Shown: positions 32,404-42,119 of the stretch, piece after piece
Layout: each line of letters opens with the position of its first letter
Position numbering within the stretch: the stretch's first letter is position 1
Assembly: GCA_963726765.1 (NCBI GenBank)
Contig: CAVSDH010000014.1
Coordinates: forward strand, 186,001 to 250,000
DNA length: 64,000 nucleotides
Reading direction: 5' to 3'
Origin: CAIWHR01 sp963726765
GTDB lineage: Bacteria > Pseudomonadota > Gammaproteobacteria > Burkholderiales > Casimicrobiaceae
Position numbers and translations under genes: made by a program
Notes under the pieces: model-generated
The model's database searches: none
What the model saw: the letters and a program-made list of their open reading frames with translations, nothing else
What the model was told of the DNA's origin: nothing

Positions 32404-35010
32404 TCAGCGACCAAACAGCTTTCGCAATTCGTAGAGCGCCGCATGCGCGTCGCGAGGCGTCATGGCATCGGGATCGAACTCGGCGAGCTTCGCGGCGACC
32501 GCCGCGGCTTCGGGCGACATCGCCGGTCCCGGTTCCTCGACTTGCGGGGCGACACCGGGTGGCGCGAAGAGGTCGGCCTGCGACGCGCCGGCCGCGCTGA
32601 ACTTGTCGAGACGCGCGAGATAACCCTTCGCTCGTCGCACCGTTTCCGCCGGAACACCGGCGAGCTTCGCGACCTGCAGGCCGTAGCTGCGGTTCGCCGG
32701 GCCGTCTTCCGCCGCGTGCAGGAACACGATCCCGTCCGCATGCTCGACCGCGTCGAAATGCAGGTTGGCGCAGCCGTCGATTTCCGCGGGCAGCGCGGTG
32801 AGCTCGAAATAATGCGTGGCAAACAGCGCAAGGCAGTGGTTCTTCTCGGCGAGCTGGTGGGCGATCGCCCATGCGAGCGCGAGCCCGTCGAACGTCGACG
32901 TTCCGCGCCCGATCTCGTCGATGAGGACGAGGCTGTGCGGCGTCGCGCGGTGCAGGATCGCCGCGGCTTCGGTCATCTCGACCATGAAGGTCGAGCGGCC
33001 GCCGGCGAGATCGTCGGCGGCACCGATGCGCGTATGGATCGCGTCGAGCGGGCCGATCCGCGCGCTGCTTGCGGGCACGAACGAACCGCAATGCGCGAGC
33101 AGCGCGATCACCGCCGCCTGCCGCATGTACGTCGACTTGCCCCCCATGTTCGGTCCCGTGATGATGAGCAGGCGCCGGCCGGGAGCGAGATCGAGATCGT
33201 TGGCGATGAAGGCGTCGACCTGCTGCTCGACGACGGGATGCCGTCCGCCGCGAATCGCGAGGCCCGGTGCATCGGCGAATTCCGGGCGGACGAAATTCAG
33301 CGCTTCGGCGCGCTCGGCCAGCGTCGCGAGGACGTCGAGCGCGGAGAGCGCCGCCGCCGCGTTCTGCAATGCCGGGATGGCGGGGCGGAGATCGGCGACG
33401 AGCTCGTCGTAGAGTCGCTTCTCGCGGGCGAGCGCGCGATCCTGCGCCGAGAGCGCGCGGTCCTCGAACGTCTTGAGCTCTGGCGTGATGTAGCGCTCGG
33501 CATTCTTGAGCGTCTGCCTTCGGCGATAGTCGTCGGGAACCTTTTGCGTGTTGGCGTTCGTGACCTCGATGTAAAAGCCGTGGACGCGGTTGTACTCGAC
33601 CTTGAGATTGGTGATGCCGGTGCGCTCGCGCTCACGCGCTTCCAGCGCGACAAGGAATTCGCCGCAGGTGTCGTCGATCGCGCGAAGCTCGTCCAGGTCG
33701 GCGTCGAAACCTTTCGCGATGACGCCACCGTCGCGCACCTGTGCGGCAGGCTCCGGCGCGACGGCACGCGCGAGGAGCGCCGCCCACTGCACATCGACGG
33801 CCAATCCCGCGGCGAGTTCGTGCACGAAAGGGCTGTCGTAGCGGGCGAGCATCGCGCGCAGTGCCGGGAGCAGCGAAAGCGTGTCGCGCACCCCGGCGAG
33901 GTCGCGCGGACGCGCGGACGCGAGCGCGATGCGGGCCGCGATCCTCTCGACGTCGACGGTGCGAGCGACTTCCGTGCTTAACTCGCGCCTTGCGCGTGGG
34001 TCCTCGCCAAAGGCGGCAACCGCACGGTGCCGCGCAGCGGCGGCGTCCTGCGCACGCAGCGGATGAGTGAGCCAGTGTCGCAGCAATCGGCTTCCTGCCG
34101 CCGTGGCGCACGCGTCGAGCAGCGACAGCAGGGTCGGCGCAGGATCGCCGCGCAGCGTTTCGGTGATCTCGAGATTGCGACGCGTCGAGGCGTCGAGGGC
34201 CAGAAATTCGCTTGCCGATTCGACGGTGACCGTGCGGATGTGCGCGAGCGACGACTGTTGCGTCGCGGCGGCATAGCCGAAGAGCGCCCCTGCCGCCCCC
34301 AGGCCGAGATCCCGATCCTCCACGCCGAAAGCCGCGAGGTCCTGGGTGCCGAAATGCTTCGCAAGCGCGCGCGTCGCAGCTGCGGCATCGAACTGCCATG
34401 CGGGGAGGGTCCGGGTCGGGACGGATCCCGCGTCCGACAACAGCGGCGCACCGTCGGGAATGAGGAGCTCGGCGACGTCGAGACGCAGGACGAGCGCCGC
34501 GGTCTCCGCGGCAGGCACCTCGGTAAGCGTGAATTGACCCGAGGCGAGATTGAGCCACGCGACGCCGGTGCGGTGCTTACCCGCATTGACGGCGACGAGC
34601 AGGCTGTCGCGCCTCGCGTCGAGCAGGTTGGCGTCAGTGACGGTTCCAGGCGTGACGACGCGCAGCACTTTGCGATCGACCGGCCCCTTGCTCGTCGCGG
34701 GGTCACCCACCTGCTCGCAGATCGCCACCGACTCGCCGAGCTTCATGAGTCGTGCGAGGTATCCGTCGACGGCGTGGAACGGCACACCCGCCATCGGGAT
34801 CGGCGCACCGGCAGAGGCGCCGCGCGCCGTAAGCGTGATGTCGAGGAGCCGGGCCGCGCGCTCGGCATCCTCGTAGAACAGCTCGTAGAAATCGCCCATC
34901 CGGTAGAGAAGCAGCTTGTCCGGATGCTCCGCCTTCGCGCGGAGATATTGCTGCATCATCGGCGTATGCGCCGACAGCGGAACGGAGGAACTGGCGGCCG
35001 GCGAGGACAT
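32404..35010 (-). CDS. mutS: DNA mismatch repair protein MutS
   Basis: Recognises mismatches and small loops and recruits MutL. The 868-residue product has the mismatch-binding motif YRMGDFYELF near the N terminus (FYE wedge), connector, lever and clamp domains, Walker A GPNMGGKST at 619-627, and the FDGLALAWAIAHQL/ATHYFEL motifs of domain V. The ATG at 35010 or one at 35019 are both possible. Divergent from hutH. A consensus-grade -10 box lies immediately upstream. Confidence 0.97.
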   Translation of the reverse strand: MSSPAASSSVPLSAHTPMMQQYLRAKAEHPDKLLLYRMGDFYELFYEDAERAARLLDITLTARGASAGAPIPMAGVPFHAVDGYLARLMKLGESVAICEQVGDPATSKGPVDRKVLRVVTPGTVTDANLLDARRDSLLVAVNAGKHRTGVAWLNLASGQFTLTEVPAAETAALVLRLDVAELLIPDGAPLLSDAGSVPTRTLPAWQFDAAAATRALAKHFGTQDLAAFGVEDRDLGLGAAGALFGYAAATQQSSLAHIRTVTVESASEFLALDASTRRNLEITETLRGDPAPTLLSLLDACATAAGSRLLRHWLTHPLRAQDAAAARHRAVAAFGEDPRARRELSTEVARTVDVERIAARIALASARPRDLAGVRDTLSLLPALRAMLARYDSPFVHELAAGLAVDVQWAALLARAVAPEPAAQVRDGGVIAKGFDADLDELRAIDDTCGEFLVALEARERERTGITNLKVEYNRVHGFYIEVTNANTQKVPDDYRRRQTLKNAERYITPELKTFEDRALSAQDRALAREKRLYDELVADLRPAIPALQNAAAALSALDVLATLAERAEALNFVRPEFADAPGLAIRGGRHPVVEQQVDAFIANDLDLAPGRRLLIITGPNMGGKSTYMRQAAVIALLAHCGSFVPASSARIGPLDAIHTRIGAADDLAGGRSTFMVEMTEAAAILHRATPHSLVLIDEIGRGTSTFDGLALAWAIAHQLAEKNHCLALFATHYFELTALPAEIDGCANLHFDAVEHADGIVFLHAAEDGPANRSYGLQVAKLAGVPAETVRRAKGYLARLDKFSAAGASQADLFAPPGVAPQVEEPGPAMSPEAAAVAAKLAEFDPDAMTPRDAHAALYELRKLFGR

Positions 35011-35017
35011 CGGGGCC

Positions 35018-35023
35018 ATTATA
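35018..35023 (-). promoter_or_regulatory. TATAAT -10 box directly upstream of mutS
   Basis: On the minus strand TATAAT occupies 35023-35018. A start point seven bases further would fall at 35010-35011, the first base of the mutS ATG. This would give a leaderless or nearly leaderless mRNA, and it rules out the ATG at 35019 if the box is used. No clear -35 element is visible. Confidence 0.4.
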
Positions 35024-35118
35024 AGGCCCGGGTCACCTTTGCCGGCGCTGCTCTGCGCATGGCGGACGTGTCGTAATCTGAGGCACAATGAAGCGTTCAC
35101 TCCGCCGCGCGTTCTCCA

Positions 35119-36641
35119 ATGCCCGACCTCACCCTTCGTCCCGGCAAGCTCGCCCTTGCCGACCTGCGCCGCCTGTGGACCGCGCCCCGCGCGATCTCGA
35201 TCGATGCCGCATCGAAACCCGCGGTCGATGCTGCCGCAGAGACGGTACGACGCATCGTTGCTGCGGGCAGGACCGTCTACGGCGTCAACACCGGTTTCGG
35301 GCTGCTCGCGCGCACGAAAATTGACGATGCGCGACTCGCTGAATTGCAGCGCGCGCTCGTGCTTTCGCATTCGGCAGGAACGGGCCCCCTGCTGGACGAC
35401 GACGTCGTACGCCTCGTGCTCGCGCTTAAGTCAGCGTCGCTTGCGCGCGGGCATTCCGGGGTGCGCTGGAGCGTGATCGAAGCGCTCGTCGCGCTCGCGA
35501 ACTCGGGCATGGTTCCCTGCATCCCGTCGCAGGGGTCGGTCGGCGCATCAGGCGACCTCGCGCCGCTCGCGCACCTTTCGGCCGTGCTGATCGGCGAAGG
35601 CGAGGCGTGCGTTTCCGGGAAGGCGATGCCGGGGCGGGAGGCGCTTGCGCTCGCGGGGTTGAAGCCGATCGTGCTGGGGCCGAAGGAGGGACTCGCGCTG
35701 CTCAACGGCACGCAGGTCTCGACCGCGCTGGCTCTCGCGGGATTGTTTGCCGCGGAACGTGCGATGGCCGCCGCGTTCGTCGCAGGGGCTTTGTCGGTCG
35801 ATGCGTGTCTCGGCAGCGACACGCCTTTCGACGCACGGATCCACGCCGTGCGCGGCCATCCCGGACAGACCGACGCCGCTCTCGTCTATCGTGACCTCCT
35901 GGCCGGCAGCGAGATCCGTCATTCGCACAAGGATTGCCCGCGCGTGCAGGATCCCTACAGCCTGCGCTGCCAGCCGCAGGTCATGGGCGCGTGCCTCGAC
36001 CAGATGCGGCACGCGACTGGCGTGCTGCTGACGGAGGCCAATGCGGTGTCGGACAATCCGCTCGTGTTCGCGGACGCGGACGAGATACTGTCGGGCGGCA
36101 ATTTCCACGCCGAGCCCGTCGCGTTCGCGGCGGACAACCTCGCGCTTGCGATCGCCGAAATCGGTGCGCTGTCCGAGCGTCGTGTCGCGCTGTTGATGGA
36201 TACGAATCTTTCGGGACTCCCGCCCTTTCTGGTCGAGGACGGCGGCGTCAATTCGGGTTTCATGATCGCCCAGGTGACGGCCGCGGCGCTGGCGTCGGAA
36301 AACAAGTCGCTCGCCCATCCGGCTTCCGTCGACTCGCTGCCGACGTCGGCGAACCAGGAGGACCACGTCAGCATGGCGACCTTCGCGGCGCGTCGCCTGA
36401 CACCGATGGCGGCGAACACTTCGCGGATCGTCGCGATCGAGCTGCTCGCGGCGGCGCAAGGCGTGGACCTGCGGCGGCCGCTGACCACATCGCCAAAACT
36501 CGCGCAGGCGGTGGCGATGATCCGTGCCGACGGCGCAATTCTGGAGATCGCGATCGCGCCTTCGCGCCGGACCTGGAGGCGATCCGCCGACGCGTCGAGG
36601 CCGGCGATTTCGTCCCGTCCGCCGGTGCGGTGCTTGCGTGA
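35119..36641 (+). CDS. hutH: Histidine ammonia-lyase, frameshifted near the C terminus
   Basis: Removes ammonia from L-histidine to give trans-urocanate. The MIO cofactor triad Ala143-Ser144-Gly145 is in GSVGASGDLAPL, and YGVNTGFG and the catalytic EPVAF region are present. The last ~28 codons are in a different frame. One missing base near 36550 gives a continuous ADRAFAPDLEAIRRR to GAVLA end and a normal 507-residue enzyme. This is one of the few -1 changes in the window. Followed 44 bases later by hutU. Confidence 0.93.
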
Positions 36642-36685
36642 TGCCCGCCGCGCACGCGACCTGACCGTTCGATTGGAGAGCCGCC

Positions 36686-38401
36686 ATGCATCGTGACGAC
36701 CCTGAACCACTGGCGAGCGCCGCGCGCGGCACGCGCTTCGCCGATCGCGTCATTCGCGCGCCGCGCGGTACGGAACGCACGGCAAAGTCCTGGCTCACCG
36801 AGGCCGCGGTGCGGATGATCCAGAACAACCTCGATCCCGAGGTCGCCGAGAATCCGAAGGAGCTCGTGGTCTACGGCGGCATCGGTCGTGCCGCGCGCAA
36901 CTGGGAATGCTTCGAGGCCATCCTTGCCGCGTTGCGCGCGCTGGGAGACGACGAATCACTGCTGATCCAATCGGGAAAGCCCGTCGGCGTGTTCAGGACG
37001 CATCCGGACGCGCCTCGCGTGCTGATCGCGAACTCCAATCTCGTCCCCAGATGGGCCACCTGGGATCACTTCAACGAGCTCGACCGCAAGGGTCTCATGA
37101 TGTTCGGCCAGATGACGGCAGGCTCGTGGATCTACATCGGCAGCCAGGGCATCGTTCAGGGGACCTACGAATCGTTCGCCGAAGCGGGGCGCCAGCATTG
37201 CGGCGGACAGCTCGCCGACAAGTGGATCCTCACCGCCGGTCTGGGAGGAATGGGTGGTGCACAGCCGCTCGCGGCGACGATGGCAGGCGCATCGATGCTG
37301 GCGATCGAGTGCCAGCAGAGCCGCATCGACATGCGCCTCGCGACGCGCTATCTCGACCGGCAAGCCGGGGACCTCGACGATGCACTGGCGCTGCTGCGCG
37401 ACGCGTGCGCGAAAAAGTCGCCGATCTCGGTCGGCCTCCTGGCCAACGCGGCGGATGTTCTCCCCGAGCTCATCCGCAGGAAGGTCCGTCCGGACATGGT
37501 CACCGATCAGACCTCCGCGCACGATCTCGTGTACGGGTATCTGCCCTCCGGCTGGAGCGTCGAACAGTGGAAGATCGCGCAGGAGGATTCGCGACAGCAC
37601 GCTGCACTTGTCGGCGCCGCGAAGAAGTCGATCGTCGCGCACGTGAACGCGATGCTGGCCTTCCATCGACTGGGCATCCCGACATTCGATTACGGCAACA
37701 ACATCCGTCAGGTCGCGTTCGACGAAGGCGTCGCGGATGCGTTCGCCTTTCCCGGCTTCGTGCCCGCATACATCCGACCGCTGTTCTGCGAAGGCAAGGG
37801 GCCGTTCCGCTGGGTCGCTCTGTCCGGCGATCCGGAGGACATCTTCAAGACCGACCGCAAGGTCAAGGAACTCTTTCCCGCCAACACGCACCTCCATCGA
37901 TGGCTCGACATGGCGCGCGAGCGGATTGCGTTCCAGGGATTGCCGGCGCGCATCTGCTGGCTCGGGCTGGGCGAGCGGCACCTCGCAGGGCTCGCGTTCA
38001 ACGAGATGGTGAAATCCGGCGAGCTCAAGGCTCCCATCGTCGTCGGCCGCGACCACCTCGATACCGGCAGCGTCGCGTCGCCCAATCGCGAGACCGAAGC
38101 GATGGCCGACGGCTCCGACGCCGTGTCCGACTGGCCTCTGCTCAACGCGCTTCTCAATACCGCCGGCGGCGCCACCTGGGTGTCGCTCCATCACGGCGGT
38201 GGCGTAGGCATGGGCTACTCGCAGCACGCCGGCGTGGTGATCGTCTGCGACGGCACGGATGCCGCGGCAAGGCGTATCGAGCGGGTGCTGTGGAACGATC
38301 CGGCGACCGGAGTCATGCGCCACGCCGATGCGGGATATGCGATTGCGATCGACGTCGCGAAGGCGAAGCGGCTCAATCTGCCGATGTTGCGCCATGACTG
38401 A
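36686..38401 (+). CDS. hutU: Urocanate hydratase
   Basis: NAD+-dependent enzyme that hydrates urocanate to imidazolonepropionate, step two of histidine degradation. The 571-residue product contains VVYGGIGRAARNWE, MTAGSWIYIGSQGIVQGTYE, GLGGMGGAQPLA and the conserved Cys-containing FCEGKGPFRWVALSGDPED. The C terminus reads VAKAKRLNLPMLRHD; a diverged second copy of this end follows at 38484-38576. hutI and hutG are not adjacent. Confidence 0.97.
   Translation: MHRDDPEPLASAARGTRFADRVIRAPRGTERTAKSWLTEAAVRMIQNNLDPEVAENPKELVVYGGIGRAARNWECFEAILAALRALGDDESLLIQSGKPVGVFRTHPDAPRVLIANSNLVPRWATWDHFNELDRKGLMMFGQMTAGSWIYIGSQGIVQGTYESFAEAGRQHCGGQLADKWILTAGLGGMGGAQPLAATMAGASMLAIECQQSRIDMRLATRYLDRQAGDLDDALALLRDACAKKSPISVGLLANAADVLPELIRRKVRPDMVTDQTSAHDLVYGYLPSGWSVEQWKIAQEDSRQHAALVGAAKKSIVAHVNAMLAFHRLGIPTFDYGNNIRQVAFDEGVADAFAFPGFVPAYIRPLFCEGKGPFRWVALSGDPEDIFKTDRKVKELFPANTHLHRWLDMARERIAFQGLPARICWLGLGERHLAGLAFNEMVKSGELKAPIVVGRDHLDTGSVASPNRETEAMADGSDAVSDWPLLNALLNTAGGATWVSLHHGGGVGMGYSQHAGVVIVCDGTDAAARRIERVLWNDPATGVMRHADAGYAIAIDVAKAKRLNLPMLRHD
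38306..38401 (+). repeat. hutU 3'-end repeat, copy 1 (inside hutU)
   Basis: The last 96 bases of hutU, from ACCGGAGTCATG to the TGA, are repeated 178 bases downstream. The first ~65 bases match with one change; the last ~30 diverge so that the encoded end changes from LNLPMLRHD to LNMPMLGH. Confidence 0.85.
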
Positions 38402-38435
38402 GACGCCGGTCGCTGCTCCGCCTCCGGGGTCGCAT

Positions 38436-38458
38436 CCCCGCTCAAACGTCGAGCGGGG
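38436..38458. terminator. Stem-loop after hutU
   Basis: CCCCGCTC (38436-38443) and GAGCGGGG (38451-38458) form an 8-bp GC stem with loop AAACGTC, 35 bases after the hutU stop. There is no T-tract, so it may attenuate or protect the 3' end rather than terminate fully. Confidence 0.4.
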
Positions 38459-38483
38459 CCCCTGCTCCGCCCTCCGGCGTCAT

Positions 38484-38576
38484 ACCGGCGTCATGCGCCA
38501 CGCCGATGCGGGATATGCGATTGCGATCGACGTCGCGAAGGCAAAGCGACTCAACATGCCGATGCTGGGGCACTGA
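38484..38576 (+). repeat. hutU 3'-end repeat, copy 2 (orphan tail)
   Basis: A second copy of the hutU end, encoding GVMRHADAGYAIAIDVAKAKRLNMPMLGH and a TGA at 38574-38576, with no start codon or remaining hutU sequence before it. It ends two bases before the TTG start of the next gene, so the duplication separates hutU from its former neighbour. Confidence 0.85.
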
Positions 38577-38578
38577 GC

Positions 38579-39319
38579 TTGGCCCGCCTCGCTCCGTTTC
38601 TTGCTGCGGGCTGGCTTGCCGCGACTGGCGCCGTTGCCGCCGACGTCCGCGTTCTGAGCGCAGCGGCGGTCAAGGGACCGCTCACGGAAACGGCGATGGC
38701 GTTCGAACGCGAAACGGGACACCGGGTTGCGCTCCAGTTCATGACCGCCGGGCAGGTCGACGCAAAGGTGGCCGCAGGCGATCGCCCGGACATCGTCGCC
38801 AACACGCGTACGCGGCTCGATGCGCTGGTTGCCAAGGGCATTCGCTCCGGGACGGTGCAGGACCTCGGCACGGTGCGGATCGGGGTCGCCGTTCGCGCGG
38901 GTGCGCCGCGCCCCGACGTGTCCAACGTGGACGCATTTCGGGCGTCGCTTCTTACCGCGTCGTCGGTGGCCTACACGAATCCTGCTGCCGGCGGCACGGC
39001 GGGAACCCACTTCGCCGCAGTGATCGATCGGTTGGGGATTGCCGACGCGATCGCCGGAAAGCGCCTTCTCGCGGCCGACGGACTCGACGTCATGCACAAG
39101 ATCCAGAAAGGCGAGGCGGAGCTCGGCATCACGCAGGTGAGCGAGATCCTGCTCATCGACCGCGCGACGTACGTGGGTCCGCTGCCGGAATCGCTGCAGC
39201 TGACGACGATCTACTCGGCGCTGGTGCCGGAGGGTGCCGGTGCGGCGGCGCGTGCGTTCGCGGCGGCGCTGGCGAGTGACATGGGCCGCGCTCGATTCGA
39301 CGCCGCGGGTTTCGAGTGA
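38579..39319 (+). CDS. ModA-like periplasmic substrate-binding protein
   Basis: Predicted secreted binding protein of 246 residues with a signal peptide (about 1-21, ending AVAA) and a type 2 periplasmic-binding fold in the molybdate/ModA-like group (VLSAAAVKGPLTETAMAFERETGHRV; IQKGEAELGITQVSEILL). The start is a TTG at 38579. A later ATG would remove the signal. It stands alone after hutHU, convergent with an Fbp-type ABC system whose own binding protein is at the far end. Ligand unknown. Confidence 0.75.
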   Translation: MARLAPFLAAGWLAATGAVAADVRVLSAAAVKGPLTETAMAFERETGHRVALQFMTAGQVDAKVAAGDRPDIVANTRTRLDALVAKGIRSGTVQDLGTVRIGVAVRAGAPRPDVSNVDAFRASLLTASSVAYTNPAAGGTAGTHFAAVIDRLGIADAIAGKRLLAADGLDVMHKIQKGEAELGITQVSEILLIDRATYVGPLPESLQLTTIYSALVPEGAGAAARAFAAALASDMGRARFDAAGFE

Positions 39320-39326
39320 CGCGCCG

Positions 39327-40383
39327 CTAGAAGATCCAGAGATCGTTGCGCGGCAACTCGAGCCATTGCCGGCCGGCGGCGAGCGGTTCGCTGCCGTAGG
39401 CACGCAGCCGCGTTCCGCCGAGCGCGAACAGGTGCTCCCATTTGTCGCCGAAGTACATCGACGTCGTCAAGTCGACCTCGACGCGGTTTTCTCCGGGGCC
39501 GCTGGCGAGCCGAATGCGCTCGAGGCGAATCATCGCGGTGCCGTCCGCGCCGACGGTCGCGCCGCGCATCGCGGCGCCACGCAATGCCCAGCCGTCACCC
39601 GCGATGACCGCGGTGCCGTCGCGCAAGTCGGTGATACGCCCGGCGAGCCGATTGTTGCTGCCCATGAAGTCGGCGGTGAAGAGCGTGGCCGGGCTGCCGT
39701 ACATCTGCTGCGGTGTCCCCTGCTGCTCGATCTTCCCCTCGTTCAGGAGCAGGATGCGGTCGGACATCGCGAGCGCCTCGCCCTGGTCGTGCGTCACGCA
39801 CAGCGCGGAGAGCTGCAGCCGGACAATCAATTCGCGCAGCCATGCGCGGGCTTCCTCGCGCAGCTTCGCGTCGAGGTTCGACAACGGCTCGTCGAGCAGG
39901 ATGACCGGCGGGTTGTAAACGAGGGCGCGCGCGAGCGCGACGCGCTGCTGCTGGCCGCCGGACAACTGATGCGGAAACCGGTCGCCGAGATGCCCGAGGG
40001 AAAGCTGGTCGAGCGCCGTGCGCACGCGCGTCGCCACGTCGCCGGAGCCGACTGTTGCGCAGCTTGAGACCGTAGGCGACATTGTCGAAAACGGTCTTGT
40101 GCGGCCACAACGCATAGGACTGGAACACGAGGCCGAGATTGCGGCCTTCGGCGGGAACGTCGACGCGGGCCGCGCCGTCGAACACGACCTTGTCGCCGAC
40201 GCGAATGGTCCCTTCCGTCGGCTGCTCGAGGCCCGCGACCGCACGCAGCAGCGTCGTCTTGCCGCTGCCCGACGGCCCGAGCAGCGCGACGACCTCGCCG
40301 CGCTCCAGCGTCAGCGAGACGCCCTTGAGAATCGGATTGTCGCCGTACGCGAGCCTGACGTTGTCGACGGTGAGTTCGGACAT
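39327..40383 (-). CDS. ABC transporter ATP-binding protein (FbpC/PotA-like), frameshifted
   Basis: ATPase of an iron(III)/thiamine-type importer. Walker A GPSGSGKTT, Q-loop FQSYALWPHKTV, signature LSGGQQQR, Walker B ILLDEPLSNLD and H-loop VTHDQGEA are all present, followed by a TOBE-type regulatory domain. The frame changes near 40050, between Q-loop and signature. An extra base there gives a continuous LKLRNVGSGDVATRV and 351 residues. It follows the permease by 22 bases. Confidence 0.88.
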
Positions 40384-40405
40384 GGGAGGATCCCCGGTGG
40401 GAGGT

Positions 40406-42088
40406 TCAGTCGCGCAGCTTCACGCCGAAGCGCAGTGCAATTGCCAAGCCGATGCCGACCAGCACGACATTGATGAGAGAGAGCGCCGCGACCACGTCGA
40501 TCGCGCCACCCTGCCACAGCGAGACGAGCTGGGCGCCGATCACCTCGGTGCCGGGCGCAAGCAGATACACGCCGGTCGAGTACTCGCGCTCGAAGATCAT
40601 GAAGACGAGCAGCCAGGAGGCAAGCAGTCCGGGACGGATCAGCGGCAGCGTGATCTGCCTCGACACGATCCCCCGCGTGGCGCCCGCCGTCCGCGCCGCT
40701 TCCTCGAGCTCGGTCGAGACCTGCAGGAGCGACGACGAGATGAGCCGCATTCCGTAGGCGAGCCAGACGACGGTATACGCGAGCCACATGCTGAAGATCG
40801 TCGCGCGGAGTGGTGTCAGGGGCGGAAAGAACAGGAACACCCACAGGAACGCGAGACCCGCCAGCAGGCCCGGGATGGCGCGCGGAACGAGCACGAGGTA
40901 GTCGACGAAGCGCGACCAGCCGTCGTTGCGGCGGTGGGTCGCGAAGCCGATCGCGGTGTAGCACGCGACGGCAATCGCGCCGCCGACGGTGCCGATCAGG
41001 ATCGTGTTCCAGATCGCGCGCAGATGGGTGGGCTCGTCCCACACCGACATGAAGTGCTCGAAGGTCAGCACCTCGGCGAGCTTTGCGCCGTAACCCCAGT
41101 TGGAGACGAAAGCGCGCAAGCCGATGCCCGACAGCGGCACGATGACGCCGACGAAGAGCCACAGTCCGATCAGCGCGGCGGCGACCCACTTCCAGCGGCG
41201 CAGCGGCAGCTCGCGCATGCGCCCCGCCTTGCCCTTGATCGTCGCGTACTTGCGCGCGTTCTGCAGCAGGTACCGCTGAAGCAGCACCAACGGAAACGTC
41301 ACGGCGACGATGCAGATCGCGACCGCGGCCATCAGGTGGTAGGAGGGCGTGCCGAGCTTGTTGGTGAGCTTGTAGAGATACGTCGACAGCACGAGATGGC
41401 CCTCGGGGTCGCCAAGAACCAGCGGAAGACCGAAGAGTTCGAAGCCCAGGAAGAACACGAGCACCGCCGAGAACAGCAGCGCCGGCATGATGAGCGGCAG
41501 GCTCACCGTGGCCGCGACGCGAAACGGGGACGCACCCGCGACGCGCGCGGCTTCCTCGACGTCCGAGCCCAGACTCTTCAGCGCTGCGGAAGCGTAGACG
41601 TAGACGTTGGGCACGTGCAGAAGCCCGGCGATGGTACCGATCGCCCACAACGAATAGATGCCCCACGGCGCGCCGCCGAAGAGATCGGTCACCCACACGG
41701 TATAGAACCCGACGGGACCGGCGGCGACGACGTAACCGAACGCGAGCACCATCGGCGAGACGAAGCTCGGCACGAGGATCAGCGGCTCGATCCAGCGCTT
41801 GCCCGGCAAGTCCGTGCGCTCCATCAGGAACGCAAGCAGGCTGCCAAGAGGCACGGCGATGACGACCATCATCGTCGCCAGCATCAACGAATTGATGGAG
41901 GCGCGCCAGAAATCCGCATCTGCGAAGATGAACTCGTAGGCCTCGAAGCCGGCGGTCCTCCGTGGATCGAAGAACGGCGCGGTCAGGAAGCTCTGGTAGA
42001 AGATCAGCGACAGCGGCGCGAGCACCGCTGCAGCCGTCACCAGTATCGTGAGACCGCGGGGAATCGCCGCGACGGTCGTGGAGCGCAT
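40406..42088 (-). CDS. ABC transporter permease (FbpB-like, fused double domain)
   Basis: Inner-membrane permease of 560 residues with two BPD_transp_1 domains in tandem, so one chain supplies both halves of the channel. About 12 membrane helices are visible, and each half has an EAA loop (EEAARVAGASPFRVAATVSLPLIMP and EEAARTAGATRGIVSRQITLPLIRP). The ATG at 42088 was chosen because upstream in-frame sequence overlaps the binding-protein gene and is not hydrophobic. It lies 31 bases after that gene. Confidence 0.9.
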   Translation of the reverse strand: MRSTTVAAIPRGLTILVTAAAVLAPLSLIFYQSFLTAPFFDPRRTAGFEAYEFIFADADFWRASINSLMLATMMVVIAVPLGSLLAFLMERTDLPGKRWIEPLILVPSFVSPMVLAFGYVVAAGPVGFYTVWVTDLFGGAPWGIYSLWAIGTIAGLLHVPNVYVYASAALKSLGSDVEEAARVAGASPFRVAATVSLPLIMPALLFSAVLVFFLGFELFGLPLVLGDPEGHLVLSTYLYKLTNKLGTPSYHLMAAVAICIVAVTFPLVLLQRYLLQNARKYATIKGKAGRMRELPLRRWKWVAAALIGLWLFVGVIVPLSGIGLRAFVSNWGYGAKLAEVLTFEHFMSVWDEPTHLRAIWNTILIGTVGGAIAVACYTAIGFATHRRNDGWSRFVDYLVLVPRAIPGLLAGLAFLWVFLFFPPLTPLRATIFSMWLAYTVVWLAYGMRLISSSLLQVSTELEEAARTAGATRGIVSRQITLPLIRPGLLASWLLVFMIFEREYSTGVYLLAPGTEVIGAQLVSLWQGGAIDVVAALSLINVVLVGIGLAIALRFGVKLRD

Positions 42089-42119
42089 CGTCCGCTGCCG
42101 TGCCGGCGTGCCCGCAATG

